From JAIBJN01 sp963842305 (GTDB taxonomy: Bacteria; Actinomycetota; Thermoleophilia; Gaiellales; Gaiellaceae), in assembly GCA_963842305.1 (NCBI GenBank), contig CAWJFW010000006.1, positions 54,207 through 118,206 of the forward strand: a stretch of 64,000 nucleotides of DNA, given 5' to 3'. The translations under genes and the position numbers were made by a program. This document shows positions 33,382 through 42,586 of this stretch, in pieces; position 1 is the first letter of the stretch, and the number at the start of each line of letters is the position of its first letter. The notes beneath the pieces are model-generated. The model had not been told where the DNA came from. It saw only the letters and a list, made by a program, of their open reading frames with translations, and searched no databases.

Positions 33382-33909
33382 CTAGCCCTGCTGCGAGGCG
33401 ACGACGAAGGCGGCCACGTTCTGAATGTCCTCCTCGGAGAGCTGGCCGCCGAAGGGCGGCATCCCGCCTCCGCCGTTCGTCACCTGCTGGACCACCTGGT
33501 CGACGGTGAGCGACAGCTCGTCGAGGTTCGGACCGACGGTACCGCTTGTGCCCGCCTCCTCGAGCGTGTGGCAGCTTCCGCAGTTCGCGGTGAAGACGGC
33601 CTTGCCGGCTTCTGCATCGCCCTGCCCCCCGCCGCCGCCGGTCTCGGTGCCACCGCCGGTCTCGGTCGGGCCGGACTCGGTCGGGCCGGACTCGCCCCCG
33701 TGCTCCGCGCCCTCCGCCTCGTGAGTCTCTCCGGCCAACTCGACGGAGGCGAGCGTGATCACGACCAGCGTGACCGCGACCACCGTGAAAATGCCAATCT
33801 TGCGTCCGGGGAAGCTCGGATCACGCCGCGGGACGACGATCGAGACGACGAGGCTGAAGACGACGAGGACGAGGGCGGCGACTCCGATGATGACGTCGTT
33901 GCGGCTCAC
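33382..33909 (-). CDS. membrane-anchored cytochrome c
   Basis: The 175-residue protein has two N-terminal membrane helices (about 5-26 and 37-58), a Gly/Thr/Glu-rich linker and a class I cytochrome c domain. Heme attaches at C110-G-S-C113-H114 and Met150 (GGGGMPPFGG) is the likely axial ligand. QLSEEDIQNVAAFV closes the fold. Role: electron transfer at the outer face of the membrane. It is divergent from uppP. Confidence 0.92.
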   Translation of the reverse strand: MSRNDVIIGVAALVLVVFSLVVSIVVPRRDPSFPGRKIGIFTVVAVTLVVITLASVELAGETHEAEGAEHGGESGPTESGPTETGGGTETGGGGGQGDAEAGKAVFTANCGSCHTLEEAGTSGTVGPNLDELSLTVDQVVQQVTNGGGGMPPFGGQLSEEDIQNVAAFVVASQQG

Positions 33910-33931
33910 CGGCGCCTACGATAACCCGTCC

Positions 33932-34870
33932 ATGAGTCGCGCCGGCATCCTTGTCGTCGCCGGCGGGGCCCTGCTCGTCGCCGTCGGCCTGACACTCGGC
34001 CACGTCGGAGAGGAGCCCGGGGCGCTCACGAACTGGCAGGCGCTCGTGCTGGGCATCGTGCAGGGCGCGACCGAGCTCCTGCCCATCTCCTCCTCGGGCC
34101 ATCTCATCCTCGTGCCGTGGCTCTTCGACTGGGACTACCTCAAGCAAAACGACGAGTTCAACCAGACGTTCGACGTCGCGCTCCATGTCGGCACCCTGGT
34201 CGCGGTCGTCTCGTACTTCTGGGAGGACGTCAAGCGCCTGATCGGAGCCTGGTTGGGCAGCGTGCGGCGACGGCGGATCGAGACACCGGACGAGCGCATC
34301 GCGTGGTTCGTCGCCGTCGCGACTGTCCCCGCTGCGCTCATCGGGGCGCTCGGTGAAAGCTTCATCGCGGATCACCTCGGCGAGCCGTGGCAGATCGCGA
34401 TTTTCATGGCCGTCTTCGGCGTCCTCCTCTGGTTCGCCGACCGCACGCCTCCTCGCCGAAAGATGAGCGACCTGGGGCTCGGCACGGCCTTCGCCGTCGG
34501 AGCGGCCCAGACCCTCGCCCTCATGCCCGGCGTGTCGCGCTCGGGGATCACCATCACCGCGGCGCGCTTCCTCGGGCTCGACCGCGACTCGGCGGCCCGG
34601 ATCTCCTTCCTCCTGCTCATTCCGATCGTGTTCGGGGCGTCACTCTTCAAGGGAGTGACCGACGTCCTGCTCGGTGATCTCCCGGCCGGCTCGACCGGAC
34701 CCTTCATCGTCGGTGTCATGGCATCCGCGGCGACCGGCCTGCTGGCCATCTGGGCGCTGCTCGGATACGTGCGCAGGCACACCCTCACGATCTTCGTCGT
34801 CTACCGGCTCGCGCTCGCCGCGTTCATCCTCCTCCTGATCGCGGCGAACCTCCGCGAACCGACGTTCTAA
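33932..34870 (+). CDS. uppP: undecaprenyl-diphosphatase
   Basis: The 312-residue membrane protein has the two UppP/BacA motifs: QGATELLPISSSGHL and PGVSRSGITI, plus about eight hydrophobic helices. It recycles undecaprenyl pyrophosphate to the lipid carrier for peptidoglycan synthesis. Members also give bacitracin tolerance. ATG 33932 has a TACGAT box at 33917-33922 nine bases upstream and no ribosome binding site. The insertion IETPDERIAW follows the first cytoplasmic loop as in other actinobacterial copies. Confidence 0.95.
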   Translation: MSRAGILVVAGGALLVAVGLTLGHVGEEPGALTNWQALVLGIVQGATELLPISSSGHLILVPWLFDWDYLKQNDEFNQTFDVALHVGTLVAVVSYFWEDVKRLIGAWLGSVRRRRIETPDERIAWFVAVATVPAALIGALGESFIADHLGEPWQIAIFMAVFGVLLWFADRTPPRRKMSDLGLGTAFAVGAAQTLALMPGVSRSGITITAARFLGLDRDSAARISFLLLIPIVFGASLFKGVTDVLLGDLPAGSTGPFIVGVMASAATGLLAIWALLGYVRRHTLTIFVVYRLALAAFILLLIAANLREPTF

Positions 34871-34976
34871 ACTTCCGGGGGAAGGAGGAACGACGGCAAC
34901 GCTGGCGAGAATTGCACCGCGAGCGGCCCGCGGGCGGCTCGCTCTGGCGCTCTGGGCGCTGCTTCTGGCAGCGATC

Positions 34977-36590
34977 GTGGTCATCGTCGCCACCTGGGTC
35001 GCCGGCAAGATCGCCGAGAGCCAGGAGCTCGACACCGTGGACGCCCGTCTGACCACCTACCTGCGAGCCGGCAACGAGGAGTTCGCGGACTCGCTGGACG
35101 AGGCGAAAGCGACGGCCGACGGGCTCGCGCGCTCGCCGGAGGTGCAGCGGGCGCTGGCGGACAGGGACGTGGCAGCGGCACGAGAGATCGTCGGCGACGA
35201 AGGAGACATCGCTCTGGTCGCGGACGACGAGCTACTTGCGGGCCAGGACGACTGGCGCGCGAGCAGGGAGGTCGCCGTCCTCGACAAGAACAAGACCGTC
35301 GGGAGCGTCGTCGCCGGCGTGCCGCTCGACGACGCCTTAGCGGAGCGGCTCGCCGAATCGGCAGGGCTCCTCGACACCGAGGCTCTGGCGATCGGCGACG
35401 GCGGCGTGGCGCTCGCGACGTCGGGGAGGCTCAAGCCCGGTGCGACGCTTCCTGCCGGCGAGGAGGGCTCGACCGAACAAAACGGCGAGACGTACCGCTA
35501 CATCTCTTCGTCTCTGCTCGAAGGCACAGGCATCCGCCTCGCCGTGCTCTCGTCGGAGGCTCCGGTCGCGGCCGCGGTCGACAAGACCCGCCGCCGGGCG
35601 TTCATCGCCTCTCTCGCCACGGTCGGGCTCGCCCTGTTGGTCGCTTCGATGATCGCCTGGGCCCAGCGCCGCCGCGCTGCCGAGGCGACGGACGCCGAAG
35701 AGGCCGACCAGGGGCGGCGGTCGACCGACGTCCGGCGCGGAGGCGACGAGCAGCGGATCCGCGAGGCGGTCGCACTCGTCGGCGAAGCGTTGGCCGCGAC
35801 CCACGACCCGGAGGCGCTCCTGCCCGTGATCCTCCAGAGCGCCATCGAGGCGACCGGCGCCGCCGGCGCGCGCCTGGTCAGCGGCGGGACGGAGGTCGTG
35901 CGGGCCGGGCGTCCGGAGGAGGGCGGCGAGCCGCTCAGCCTCAGGCTCGGCACCGACGAGGACGGCATCGGCCGGCTCCTGCTCTACCCGCCGCGCGACG
36001 GAAGCTTCGACGAGGAGTCCGAGCAGCTCGCGCACTGGCTCGCCGCCCAGGCGTCGATCGCGATCGAGAACGAGCGCCTGCACCGGACGGTGAAGCGCCA
36101 GGCGATCACCGACGAGCTCACCCAACTCGCCAACCGGCGCCGATTCACCGAGACACTCGCGGTCGAGGTCCGACGCGCCGAGCGCTTCGGCGACCCCCTC
36201 GCCCTCGTGCTCGCGGACCTGGACGACTTCAAGCTGATCAACGACCAGTACGGCCACCAGGCCGGGGACGAGGTGCTGCGCCGTTTCGCCGACGTCCTGC
36301 GCGAGAACGTGCGCGACTTCGACCTGCCCGTGCGCTACGGCGGCGAGGAGTTCGCAGTCCTTCTCCCGGAGACGGGCCTGGACGGCGCGGAGCAGCTCGC
36401 CCGCCGACTTCAGCACGCGCTCACGCGATTGCGCCTGCCCGAGATCGGAGGCGACAAGCCACCCGTCACCTCGAGCTTCGGTGTCGCCTCGTTCCCGACG
36501 GCGCGCAGCGCCGAGGAGCTCCTGTCGGCGGCCGACGGCGCGCTCTACCGGGCCAAGGCGGCCGGGAAGAATCGCGTCGCCTCTGCCTGA
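34977..36590 (+). CDS. diguanylate cyclase with extracellular sensor, GAF and GGDEF domains
   Basis: From GTG 34977 the protein has 537 residues: a dCache-like extracytoplasmic region (to about 200), a second membrane helix (AFIASLATVGLALLVASMIAWA), a GAF-like domain (about 255-370) and GGDEF. The active site reads YGGEEF, so cyclase activity is expected. RDFD five residues upstream forms the RxxD inhibitory site. It makes c-di-GMP. The codons before 34977 stay open and encode the missing half of the first membrane helix (LALALWALLLAAIV), but hold no ATG, GTG or TTG. An AAGGAGG at 34882-34888 suggests the real start is CTG 34902 or nearby. Confidence 0.9.
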   Translation: MVIVATWVAGKIAESQELDTVDARLTTYLRAGNEEFADSLDEAKATADGLARSPEVQRALADRDVAAAREIVGDEGDIALVADDELLAGQDDWRASREVAVLDKNKTVGSVVAGVPLDDALAERLAESAGLLDTEALAIGDGGVALATSGRLKPGATLPAGEEGSTEQNGETYRYISSSLLEGTGIRLAVLSSEAPVAAAVDKTRRRAFIASLATVGLALLVASMIAWAQRRRAAEATDAEEADQGRRSTDVRRGGDEQRIREAVALVGEALAATHDPEALLPVILQSAIEATGAAGARLVSGGTEVVRAGRPEEGGEPLSLRLGTDEDGIGRLLLYPPRDGSFDEESEQLAHWLAAQASIAIENERLHRTVKRQAITDELTQLANRRRFTETLAVEVRRAERFGDPLALVLADLDDFKLINDQYGHQAGDEVLRRFADVLRENVRDFDLPVRYGGEEFAVLLPETGLDGAEQLARRLQHALTRLRLPEIGGDKPPVTSSFGVASFPTARSAEELLSAADGALYRAKAAGKNRVASA

Positions 36591-36643
36591 AATCTGGAAT
36601 TTCGGTCCAGAAAATCGGCGCTCATCCTGATATAAGGAACTCG

Positions 36644-36877
36644 ATGGACTGCCGGGTATGCGGCCGCCAGTTCGATCCGCTTGGCTACCAGGTCGTCGTA
36701 CCTGGGCTTTCGCACGGCTTCGACCGGGTGGACTGCGCGCTCGAGGCAAGCGCTCTCGACCTGCCTGAGTCCCGGAGCGTGGAGCCCGCGCGACCGGCCG
36801 TCCGGGCGCTGCCGCCGACCTTCACTGCCGTTCCGGCGCTCGCCGGCGGACCCATGCCGGCGGATCGGCGCCGCTAG
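36644..36877 (+). CDS. small protein with CxxC, possibly the N-terminal part of the next gene
   Basis: ATG 36644 follows TATAAGGA (possible -10 and ribosome binding site). The 77-residue product has a zinc-ribbon-like start (CRVCGRQFDPLGYQVVVPG ... FDRVDCA) and a Pro/Ala-rich tail. Only three Cys are present, so zinc binding is uncertain. The following frame lacks a start codon, so a missing base near 36870 could join the two into one protein. Confidence 0.5.
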   Translation: MDCRVCGRQFDPLGYQVVVPGLSHGFDRVDCALEASALDLPESRSVEPARPAVRALPPTFTAVPALAGGPMPADRRR

Positions 36878-37402
36878 CGTCAGGCCGCAATTCCTGGCGA
36901 GCGCGAACCTCGCCCTCCTTGCAGCGGCGACGATCGCGACGATCTACCTCTGGCTCCGGGTGTTCGGTGCGGGAGCAGGGCCATTCTCGTTCGACGCGGA
37001 CAATGCATCCGACGCCTTCGGTCGAACGGCCGTGGCCGCGGCGATCGACCTCACGCCCGACGGGGCGCGGGTCGAGCCCGAGGACACCATCCGCGGCGTG
37101 GGCGCCCCTCTTGCGAACCTTCCGAGCGCTCCCGCGGCCTCAGACGACCGCGCGACCACGGCGCCGAACCGCTCGAAGAAGAACCAGCCGGGGGCAGGAA
37201 CGGCGGTCCGGTCGTGCGGCCCGCCCAACCCGCGCCGACGCCGGAACCGCCCTCCCAGCCGACTCCGAGCCGAACGGCCCCGACGCCGACCTTCCCGATT
37301 CCGTCGGCGCCGCCCGACGACCGCGTCCCGGGCCCGGCCATTCCGAACGGCCCGAACCCGGAGCAGCCCCAGCTGCCCGGCATCGGCGGCGGGCGGCCCT
37401 AG
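36860..37402 (+). CDS. single-pass membrane protein with proline-rich tail, frameshifted, no clear start
   Basis: One frame encodes a membrane helix (ANLALLAAATIATIYLWLRVF) and a soluble segment FDADNASDAFGRTAVAAAIDLTPDGARV. The coding signal then moves to another frame at the five-G run 37190-37194, giving a Pro/Gln-rich tail (AQPAPTPEPPSQ ... PQLPGIGGG). Adding one G to the run restores a single ORF. No ATG, GTG or TTG is available close to the helix. The preceding 77-codon ORF may be its true N-terminus. Function unknown. Confidence 0.5.
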
Positions 37403-37453
37403 GAGCCAGCCGAAGCGCAAGACGGCGCCGGTCGTGTAGACAACCGGTGAGCG

Positions 37454-38242
37454 ATGCGCTGGGTTGTTGTCCTCGTCGTCTCCCTCCTCGGCGTTGCCCT
37501 GGGGGTCGTCGGCCTGCTCTTGCTCCGCGACGACGGCCCCGACGAGCTGCTCCCCGATCTTCGGCAAGCCGCGCCGATGAACTTGCAGATCGTCCAGGAC
37601 GGGGACAGCTACCGGCTCGTGTTCGCCTCGGCGGTGGCCAACCTCGGACGCGGGCCCGTGCTCATCGAGGCCGGGCGCCCGGGACGGGAGGCACCGGCGA
37701 TGAGCATCCGGCAGCTCGTCCGCCGCACCGACGGCACGTCGAGGATCCATCCCGTGCCGGGCGAGCTCCGCTACGTCGAGTCGGAGCCTGCAGGAAGCTG
37801 GCTGCTCTCGGGCTTCGAGGTCGTCGAGCTTCGCAACGCCGAGGATGGTGAGCTCGTCCAGCCGGGCGACCCGGTCGGCTTCTGCTTCCGCGACGACCGC
37901 CAGACCGATCCTGAGCAACGCTCCGCGGGGGAGCCGGAGCGACCCGTCTGGACGGACGAGTGTGGCGTCGACCAGCCCGGCCTGCTCTCGGTCCGCGAGG
38001 GGCTCTCGCCGGGCTACGCGATCGAGAGTCGGGGGCAGAGCGATCGGTTCGTGGACGTGACGAACGTTTCCGCGGGCCGCTACGTCCTCGTGCATCGGAC
38101 GAACGCGGAGCGCGCTCTCGAAGAGAGCGACTACGAGAACAACTCGTCTTCGATCCTCATCCAGCTCCGCCGCGCGGGAGCCATTCCGAGCGTCCGCGTC
38201 CTCGCCCGCTGTCCGGGCGCCGACGTCTGCGAGGCGGGCTAG
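37454..38242 (+). CDS. lysyl-oxidase-fold protein lacking the copper histidines
   Basis: The 262-residue protein has an N-terminal membrane anchor (residues 3-24). It then shows blocks that match the lysyl oxidase family: LVFASAVANLGRGPVLIEAG, GDPVGFCFRDD, a Cys followed by GLLSVREGLSPGYAIES, FVDVTNVSAGRYVLVHRTN and LEESDYENNSSS. The copper-binding HxHxH segment is missing (the region reads AGSWLLSGFEVVEL). It is probably not an active oxidase and may bind polymers or carry another activity. Assignment is by pattern and could be wrong. Confidence 0.6.
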   Translation: MRWVVVLVVSLLGVALGVVGLLLLRDDGPDELLPDLRQAAPMNLQIVQDGDSYRLVFASAVANLGRGPVLIEAGRPGREAPAMSIRQLVRRTDGTSRIHPVPGELRYVESEPAGSWLLSGFEVVELRNAEDGELVQPGDPVGFCFRDDRQTDPEQRSAGEPERPVWTDECGVDQPGLLSVREGLSPGYAIESRGQSDRFVDVTNVSAGRYVLVHRTNAERALEESDYENNSSSILIQLRRAGAIPSVRVLARCPGADVCEAG

Positions 38243-38350
38243 CCGACCAGAAAATCCGAGAAGTTAAGGTCACGTTAGAGGTGGGCCTGGCGGCCGTTGC
38301 TCTCGCGCGCGCGAGGTTACGGTGAGAACGCAGGCAAGGGAAGGTTCACC

Positions 38351-39301
38351 GTGCTCGATCCCATCATCGATCTCCTCAACTCGAGGACTCCCGTCTACCC
38401 GCCGTTCGGGAGCATCCTCGTCATCGCCGGGTTGTTCGCGCTGGCCTGGTTCGTCGCGCGCTCGAGCGGTTGGGTAGCCCTGCGCGTGCTTGCCTGGCAT
38501 GAGGGACGGCACAGCTCGAGCGACCTCGAGGCGACCGGGCCGATGGTCAACCTCAAGCGGCGCGAGACGCTCGTCTCGATCATCAGGGCCGGGATCATCT
38601 ACATCGCCTTCGCCGCGGCGATCGTCCTCTCCATCGGCCAGCTCATCGGCGGGCTCGACCGGCTGACGGCGATCGCAGGTGCCTCGTTCCTGATCATCGT
38701 GGCGGGCTTCGCGACCCAGCGGATCCTCGCCGACATCATTGCCGGCCTGACCATGTTCGTGGAGCGCTGGTTCTCGGTCGGCGACACGGTGGCCGTACAC
38801 GCGTCAGTTGAGCTCCAGGGTGTCGTCGAGGACGTCTCGCTCCGACACACGCGGCTTCGCTCGGTGACCGGCGAGGTCATCCACATTCACAACTCGCAGA
38901 TCCAGGCGGTGAGGGTACTGCCGCGTGGCGTGAAGGAGCTCGCCATCGAGCTCTTCGTCAGCAAGCGCGGCGAAGGCGAGCAGCTCGTGCGCGAGGTCGC
39001 CTCGATCCTGCCCGTCGACCCGACGACGTTCGTCCGGAGACCTTGGGTCGAGAAGGTCGACGAGCTCTCGGTGAGCCTCACGCGCATCCGGATCCGCACG
39101 ACCGTTGCTCCGGGACGCGAGTGGCTCGTCGAAGGGTTCTTCTCCGACCTGCTCAAGGAGCATGCCGCGGATTCGCTGATCGTCCACGGACCGGTCGTCC
39201 TCGCCGTGGACGAGCGGGCGACGTGGAGTTTCGCCCGGGCGAGTGGAGCCGCGCGCGGGAGCTTCGCTCGCGCCCGGCGCGCGCCCGTGGGCGTGCCCTA
39301 G
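38351..39301 (+). CDS. MscS-family mechanosensitive ion channel
   Basis: GTG 38351 is preceded by GGGAAGG at six bases. The 316-residue product has three membrane helices, the third being the pore helix (ITAIAGASFLIIVAGFATQRILADIIAGLTMFVE type, with AxxxG spacing). The MscS beta domain follows (FSVGDTVAVHASVELQGVVEDVSLRHTRLRS ... IHIHNSQI) and then the cytosolic alpha/beta vestibule. It releases osmolytes on hypo-osmotic shock. A longer frame to 38297 has no support. Confidence 0.9.
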   Translation: MLDPIIDLLNSRTPVYPPFGSILVIAGLFALAWFVARSSGWVALRVLAWHEGRHSSSDLEATGPMVNLKRRETLVSIIRAGIIYIAFAAAIVLSIGQLIGGLDRLTAIAGASFLIIVAGFATQRILADIIAGLTMFVERWFSVGDTVAVHASVELQGVVEDVSLRHTRLRSVTGEVIHIHNSQIQAVRVLPRGVKELAIELFVSKRGEGEQLVREVASILPVDPTTFVRRPWVEKVDELSVSLTRIRIRTTVAPGREWLVEGFFSDLLKEHAADSLIVHGPVVLAVDERATWSFARASGAARGSFARARRAPVGVP

Positions 39302-39342
39302 GACTCCCGGCGCCTCGATCAACCGGCACGATTGGTGTCGCG

Positions 39343-39765
39343 ATGCCGCGACTGATCATCTTTGCCCTCCTCGCTGTGCTGGTCGCGGCGGGCTGCTCGA
39401 CCGGCCCACCGGAGCGCGACCGCCTTGGCGACCTGGGCGAGGAGCTCCTCCCCGCCGGCAGCAAGCTCCTGGAAACCCGCGAAGGGTCGTGCCCTCAGAT
39501 CGCCGGCAACCCGCCATGCGCGCGCGTCTTCTTCACGTCCGCGGTGCCTGAGGAGGAGCGGGCCGACCGGCTGGAGGACGCTGCCCGCGCGGCGGGCTGG
39601 GAGATCGTCTCACGGGAGCCGCGCGCCGACGGCATCCTCGTCGAGCTCGGCCGCGAGGGCTTTCGGGCGTTCGCCGCCGTCTGGGAGGACGAGCGGGCGA
39701 TTGCGTGCCACGAGCACCCGGACACGGATTGCGCCGACGAGCTCCAGGTCATCGAGGGCGTGTGA
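39343..39765 (+). CDS. small lipoprotein, unknown function
   Basis: The signal LIIFALLAVLVAAGC ends in a lipobox. The mature part of about 123 residues has four further Cys (GSCPQIAGNPPCARVFF and ACHEHPDTDCADEL), probably two disulfides, and an alpha/beta pattern VPEEERADRLEDAARAAGWEIV. The stop overlaps the start of the acetyltransferase gene (GTGA). Function unknown. Confidence 0.72.
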   Translation: MPRLIIFALLAVLVAAGCSTGPPERDRLGDLGEELLPAGSKLLETREGSCPQIAGNPPCARVFFTSAVPEEERADRLEDAARAAGWEIVSREPRADGILVELGREGFRAFAAVWEDERAIACHEHPDTDCADELQVIEGV

Positions 39766-40226
39766 TCCGACCGCTCGCTCCCACCGACGCCGAGGCGTGC
39801 GACGCGATCGTTCTGACACTGCCCTACCACTTCGGCGACGAGGACGGCCGTGCCGCGTGCGCCCGGGCCGTGAGGACAGGTGGAGGGCTCGTCGCGGTCG
39901 GCGAGGGCGAGGTGATCGGATTTCTCACGCTCGTGCGTCACGACCCTCGTAGCGCCGAAATCACCTGGATGGCCGTCCGGGCCGACCACCGCCGCCGCGG
40001 CATCGGGCGGCAGCTCATCGAGCGCGCGGCCAACGACCTCTCGCACGACGGCGTCGAGCTCCTCTCCGTCCTGACCGTTGCCGATTCCGAGCCCGACTAT
40101 CGCGCAAGCGACAACTACGCCGACACGCGCGCCTTCTACCGGGCGCTCGGCTTCGTCGCGCTACGCGAGCTCGCACTCGCAGATTGGAACGAACGGGCCG
40201 TGATCCTCGTCAGGTCTCTGTCCTGA
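39762..40226 (+). CDS. GNAT-family N-acetyltransferase
   Basis: GTG 39762 starts a 154-residue protein with the GNAT fold. Motif A reads ITWMAVRADHRRRGIGRQLIERA, with the acetyl-CoA pyrophosphate loop R-R-G-I-G-R, and the C-terminal YADTRAFYRALGFVAL is motif B. It is translationally coupled to the upstream lipoprotein. Acceptor substrate unknown. Its 3' end overlaps that of the convergent aminotransferase by 17 bases. Confidence 0.9.
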   Translation: MIRPLAPTDAEACDAIVLTLPYHFGDEDGRAACARAVRTGGGLVAVGEGEVIGFLTLVRHDPRSAEITWMAVRADHRRRGIGRQLIERAANDLSHDGVELLSVLTVADSEPDYRASDNYADTRAFYRALGFVALRELALADWNERAVILVRSLS

Positions 40227-41412
40227 GGACCGGGCCGAGGAGCGCGATGCCTTGCTCCAGCCGATCCTCGGAAGCCTGGCTGTAGGAGATGCGGATGTTG
40301 TGCTCGCCTCCGCCGTCGGCGAAGAACGGGGCTCCGGGCACGACCGCCACGCCTGCGTCGAGGGCGCGGCGGGCCACGTCTGCGCCTCCGGCCTCGCCGA
40401 GCTCCAGCCATGTGAAGAATCCGCCCTGCGGCCGCGTCCAGGTCGCCCTCTCGCCGACGTGGCGTTCGAGCGCGTTCATCGCGGTGTCGCGGCGCGAGCG
40501 GTAGATCGACCGCGAACGAAGGATCTGCTCGTCGAGATGGCCGCGGCGACCGTATTCCTCGAGCAGCCGCTGGCCGAGCGCGCCCGCGCACTGGTCGGTG
40601 TTCTGTTTCGCCCAGACGAGCTTGGAGACGAGCTCGGCCGGTCCCGCCGCCCACCCCAGCCGCACGCCGGGGAAGAACGTCTTCGAGAACGTCCCTGCCT
40701 GGAGCACCACGTCCGGGGCGAGGCTCAGGAGCGTCGGCGGAGCCTCACCTTCGAAGCGGAGGTCGCGATACGCCAGGTCCTCGAGCACGAGCATGCCGTG
40801 CCGGCGGGCCAGCTCGACGAGCGCCTCGCGCCGCTCGGTCGGGAGCGTCACGCCGGCGGGGTTCTGGAAATCGGGGATCGTGTAGATGAGCTTCGGCGGT
40901 TTTTCGGCAGCCAGCATCCGCACGAGGTCGTCGACGGCGAGGCCGTCCTCGTCGACCGGCACCCCCTCGACCTCGGCCTCGAAGCTCTGGAACGCCATGA
41001 TCGCCCCGAGGTAGGTCGGCGCCTCCACGAGCACGCGGTCGCCCCGGTCGATGAGCGCCTTGCCGACGAGCTCGAGCGCCTCGATCGCGCCGCTGGTCAG
41101 CATCAGCTCGCCGTCCTCTGGCCGGCGGCCTTCCCGTTCGACCCGCTCGGTGACGTAGTCGCGCGCGCCGGCGAGCCCGTTCGTCGGCGCGTACTGGAAG
41201 GGAGAGGCATCCCCGCGCTCGGCCAACTCCCGCAGGATCTCGGCGACGACGGCGCCAGGGAAGGTCGCCGGATCCGGGAAGCCGCCTGCGAAGGAGATCA
41301 CGTCCTCGGCGCCTGCGAGCGCGAGGATCTCGAGCAGGCCCTCTCCCGCGCCTGCGCGCGTACGCGCCGCGAAGTGCGTGTCCCAGCGACGGAGCTCGGG
41401 CCCGACCGCCAT
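40210..41412 (-). CDS. PLP-dependent aminotransferase, class I/II (2-aminoadipate/MocR-like)
   Basis: This 400-residue fold-type I enzyme has the PLP lysine Lys244 (GTFSKTFFPGVRLGWA), the aspartate/Tyr region YTIPDFQNPAGVTLP and C-terminal FFTWLELG with the carboxylate-binding Arg (NIRISYSQ). It resembles LysN/2-aminoadipate and branched-chain-type aminotransferases (sub-family I gamma). No regulator domain is fused. It ends convergent with the GNAT gene. Substrate unknown. Confidence 0.9.
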   Translation of the reverse strand: MAVGPELRRWDTHFAARTRAGAGEGLLEILALAGAEDVISFAGGFPDPATFPGAVVAEILRELAERGDASPFQYAPTNGLAGARDYVTERVEREGRRPEDGELMLTSGAIEALELVGKALIDRGDRVLVEAPTYLGAIMAFQSFEAEVEGVPVDEDGLAVDDLVRMLAAEKPPKLIYTIPDFQNPAGVTLPTERREALVELARRHGMLVLEDLAYRDLRFEGEAPPTLLSLAPDVVLQAGTFSKTFFPGVRLGWAAGPAELVSKLVWAKQNTDQCAGALGQRLLEEYGRRGHLDEQILRSRSIYRSRRDTAMNALERHVGERATWTRPQGGFFTWLELGEAGGADVARRALDAGVAVVPGAPFFADGGGEHNIRISYSQASEDRLEQGIALLGPVLRTET

Positions 41413-41424
41413 GGCTGGATTGTG

Positions 41425-42586
41425 TCAGGCCGAGGGCGGCGAGGCAGGATCGGGGCGGTCGAGGAGCCGGGCTTCGACGCGCCTGGAACGGGCTCGAAAC
41501 GCCAGCCACAGCAGGACGAGCAGGAGGACGATCGGACTCAGGACGATGAGGAAGAAGAGCGCGATGGTCCCGGCGGCAGCCAGGAAGTCGAGGGCATCCC
41601 GCGCCGCTCCTGCAGCGCCACCCTCGTCCTCACCCCGCGTTGCCGCCGGCTCGCGCGTGTGGAGCGCGAGCGTCAGCTCGGACGTCGCGGCCTCCTCCCG
41701 GGCGGCAAGGTTCGCCGCTTCGAGATCGTCGATCTCATTCTCGTGCCGCTCGACCTGGAGCCTTGCGCGCAGCTCGTCCTCGGGTGTGAGCGTGGCGCTT
41801 TCTAGCCGGAGCTGGAGGACACGGATGGCTCGCTCGAGCTGCTCGATGCGAACCGCTCGGCGGTCGATGCCGGACTGAAGGTCGACCGTCGCCACGCGCT
41901 CGCCGGTGACGGTGCCGAGGTCGCCGAGCTGCACGACCGCGTCCTCGACGCGCCCGACCGGAACCCGAAGCGAGAGCTCGGCGCGACCCTCGTTGCCCTC
42001 GGTGTCGATGTCGGAGGCGGCGACCCTGCCGCCGAGTTCCCGCGTGATGCTCATTGCTTCGGAGGCCGCGGCCGAGAGCTCGTCGGTACCCGGCAACCGC
42101 ACCGCCAGCCAGAAGTTGACGTCCGTGGCACGGCCCCGTGGCACAAGCGACGCCTCGGCGGCGTCCGCGGAGCTCAACGCCCCCATTCGGGTCGCACTCG
42201 ACCTGAAGACGGACTCCTGCGGGGCGGACTCCTGCGGGGCGGCCGGGCCCGCCTGGTCTCGCTTCTGCAACTTCGACGCGCCTGCGGGAGCCGCGCTTCG
42301 CTCGTCGTCTCCGCGCAGGACGACCATCGGACCCGACGACGGCGACGACAAGCAGCACGCAGGCGAACGCGAGCGCCGTGCGTCGTCGCGGGAGGGTCGT
42401 CCGGCGGCGGGCGGGCTGCTCGGCCAGTTCGCGCACGCGGGCGCGGACCGGCGCCGGAGCGACCGGGGCGTCCGCGCGGAGCTCACGCACGAGGCCCTGC
42501 ACGAGCGCCTCCCCCTCTCCTTCAGGAATGGCGCCGCCCAGGAGCTCTTCCACCCGCTCCGGAGCGATCGGGTCAGGCGCGGGCAT
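41425..42586 (-). CDS. DUF4349 domain membrane protein, probable partner of the ECF sigma factor, frameshifted
   Basis: The N-terminal part (ATG 42586) has a cytosolic segment with EELLGGAIPEGEGEALVQGLV and a membrane helix (FACVLLVVAVVG). One extra base in the C-run 42332-42334 then shifts the frame. After it the DUF4349 region continues (ATDVNFWLAVRLPG ... GRVAASDIDTEGNEG ... RAVRIEQLERAIRVLQLRLESA), with a coiled coil and a C-terminal helix (TIALFFLIVLSPIVLLLVLLWLAF). The span of 1162 bases is one above a multiple of three. Overlap of 14 bases with the sigma factor gene and the short cytosolic N-terminus suggest an anti-sigma role (inference). Confidence 0.75.
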
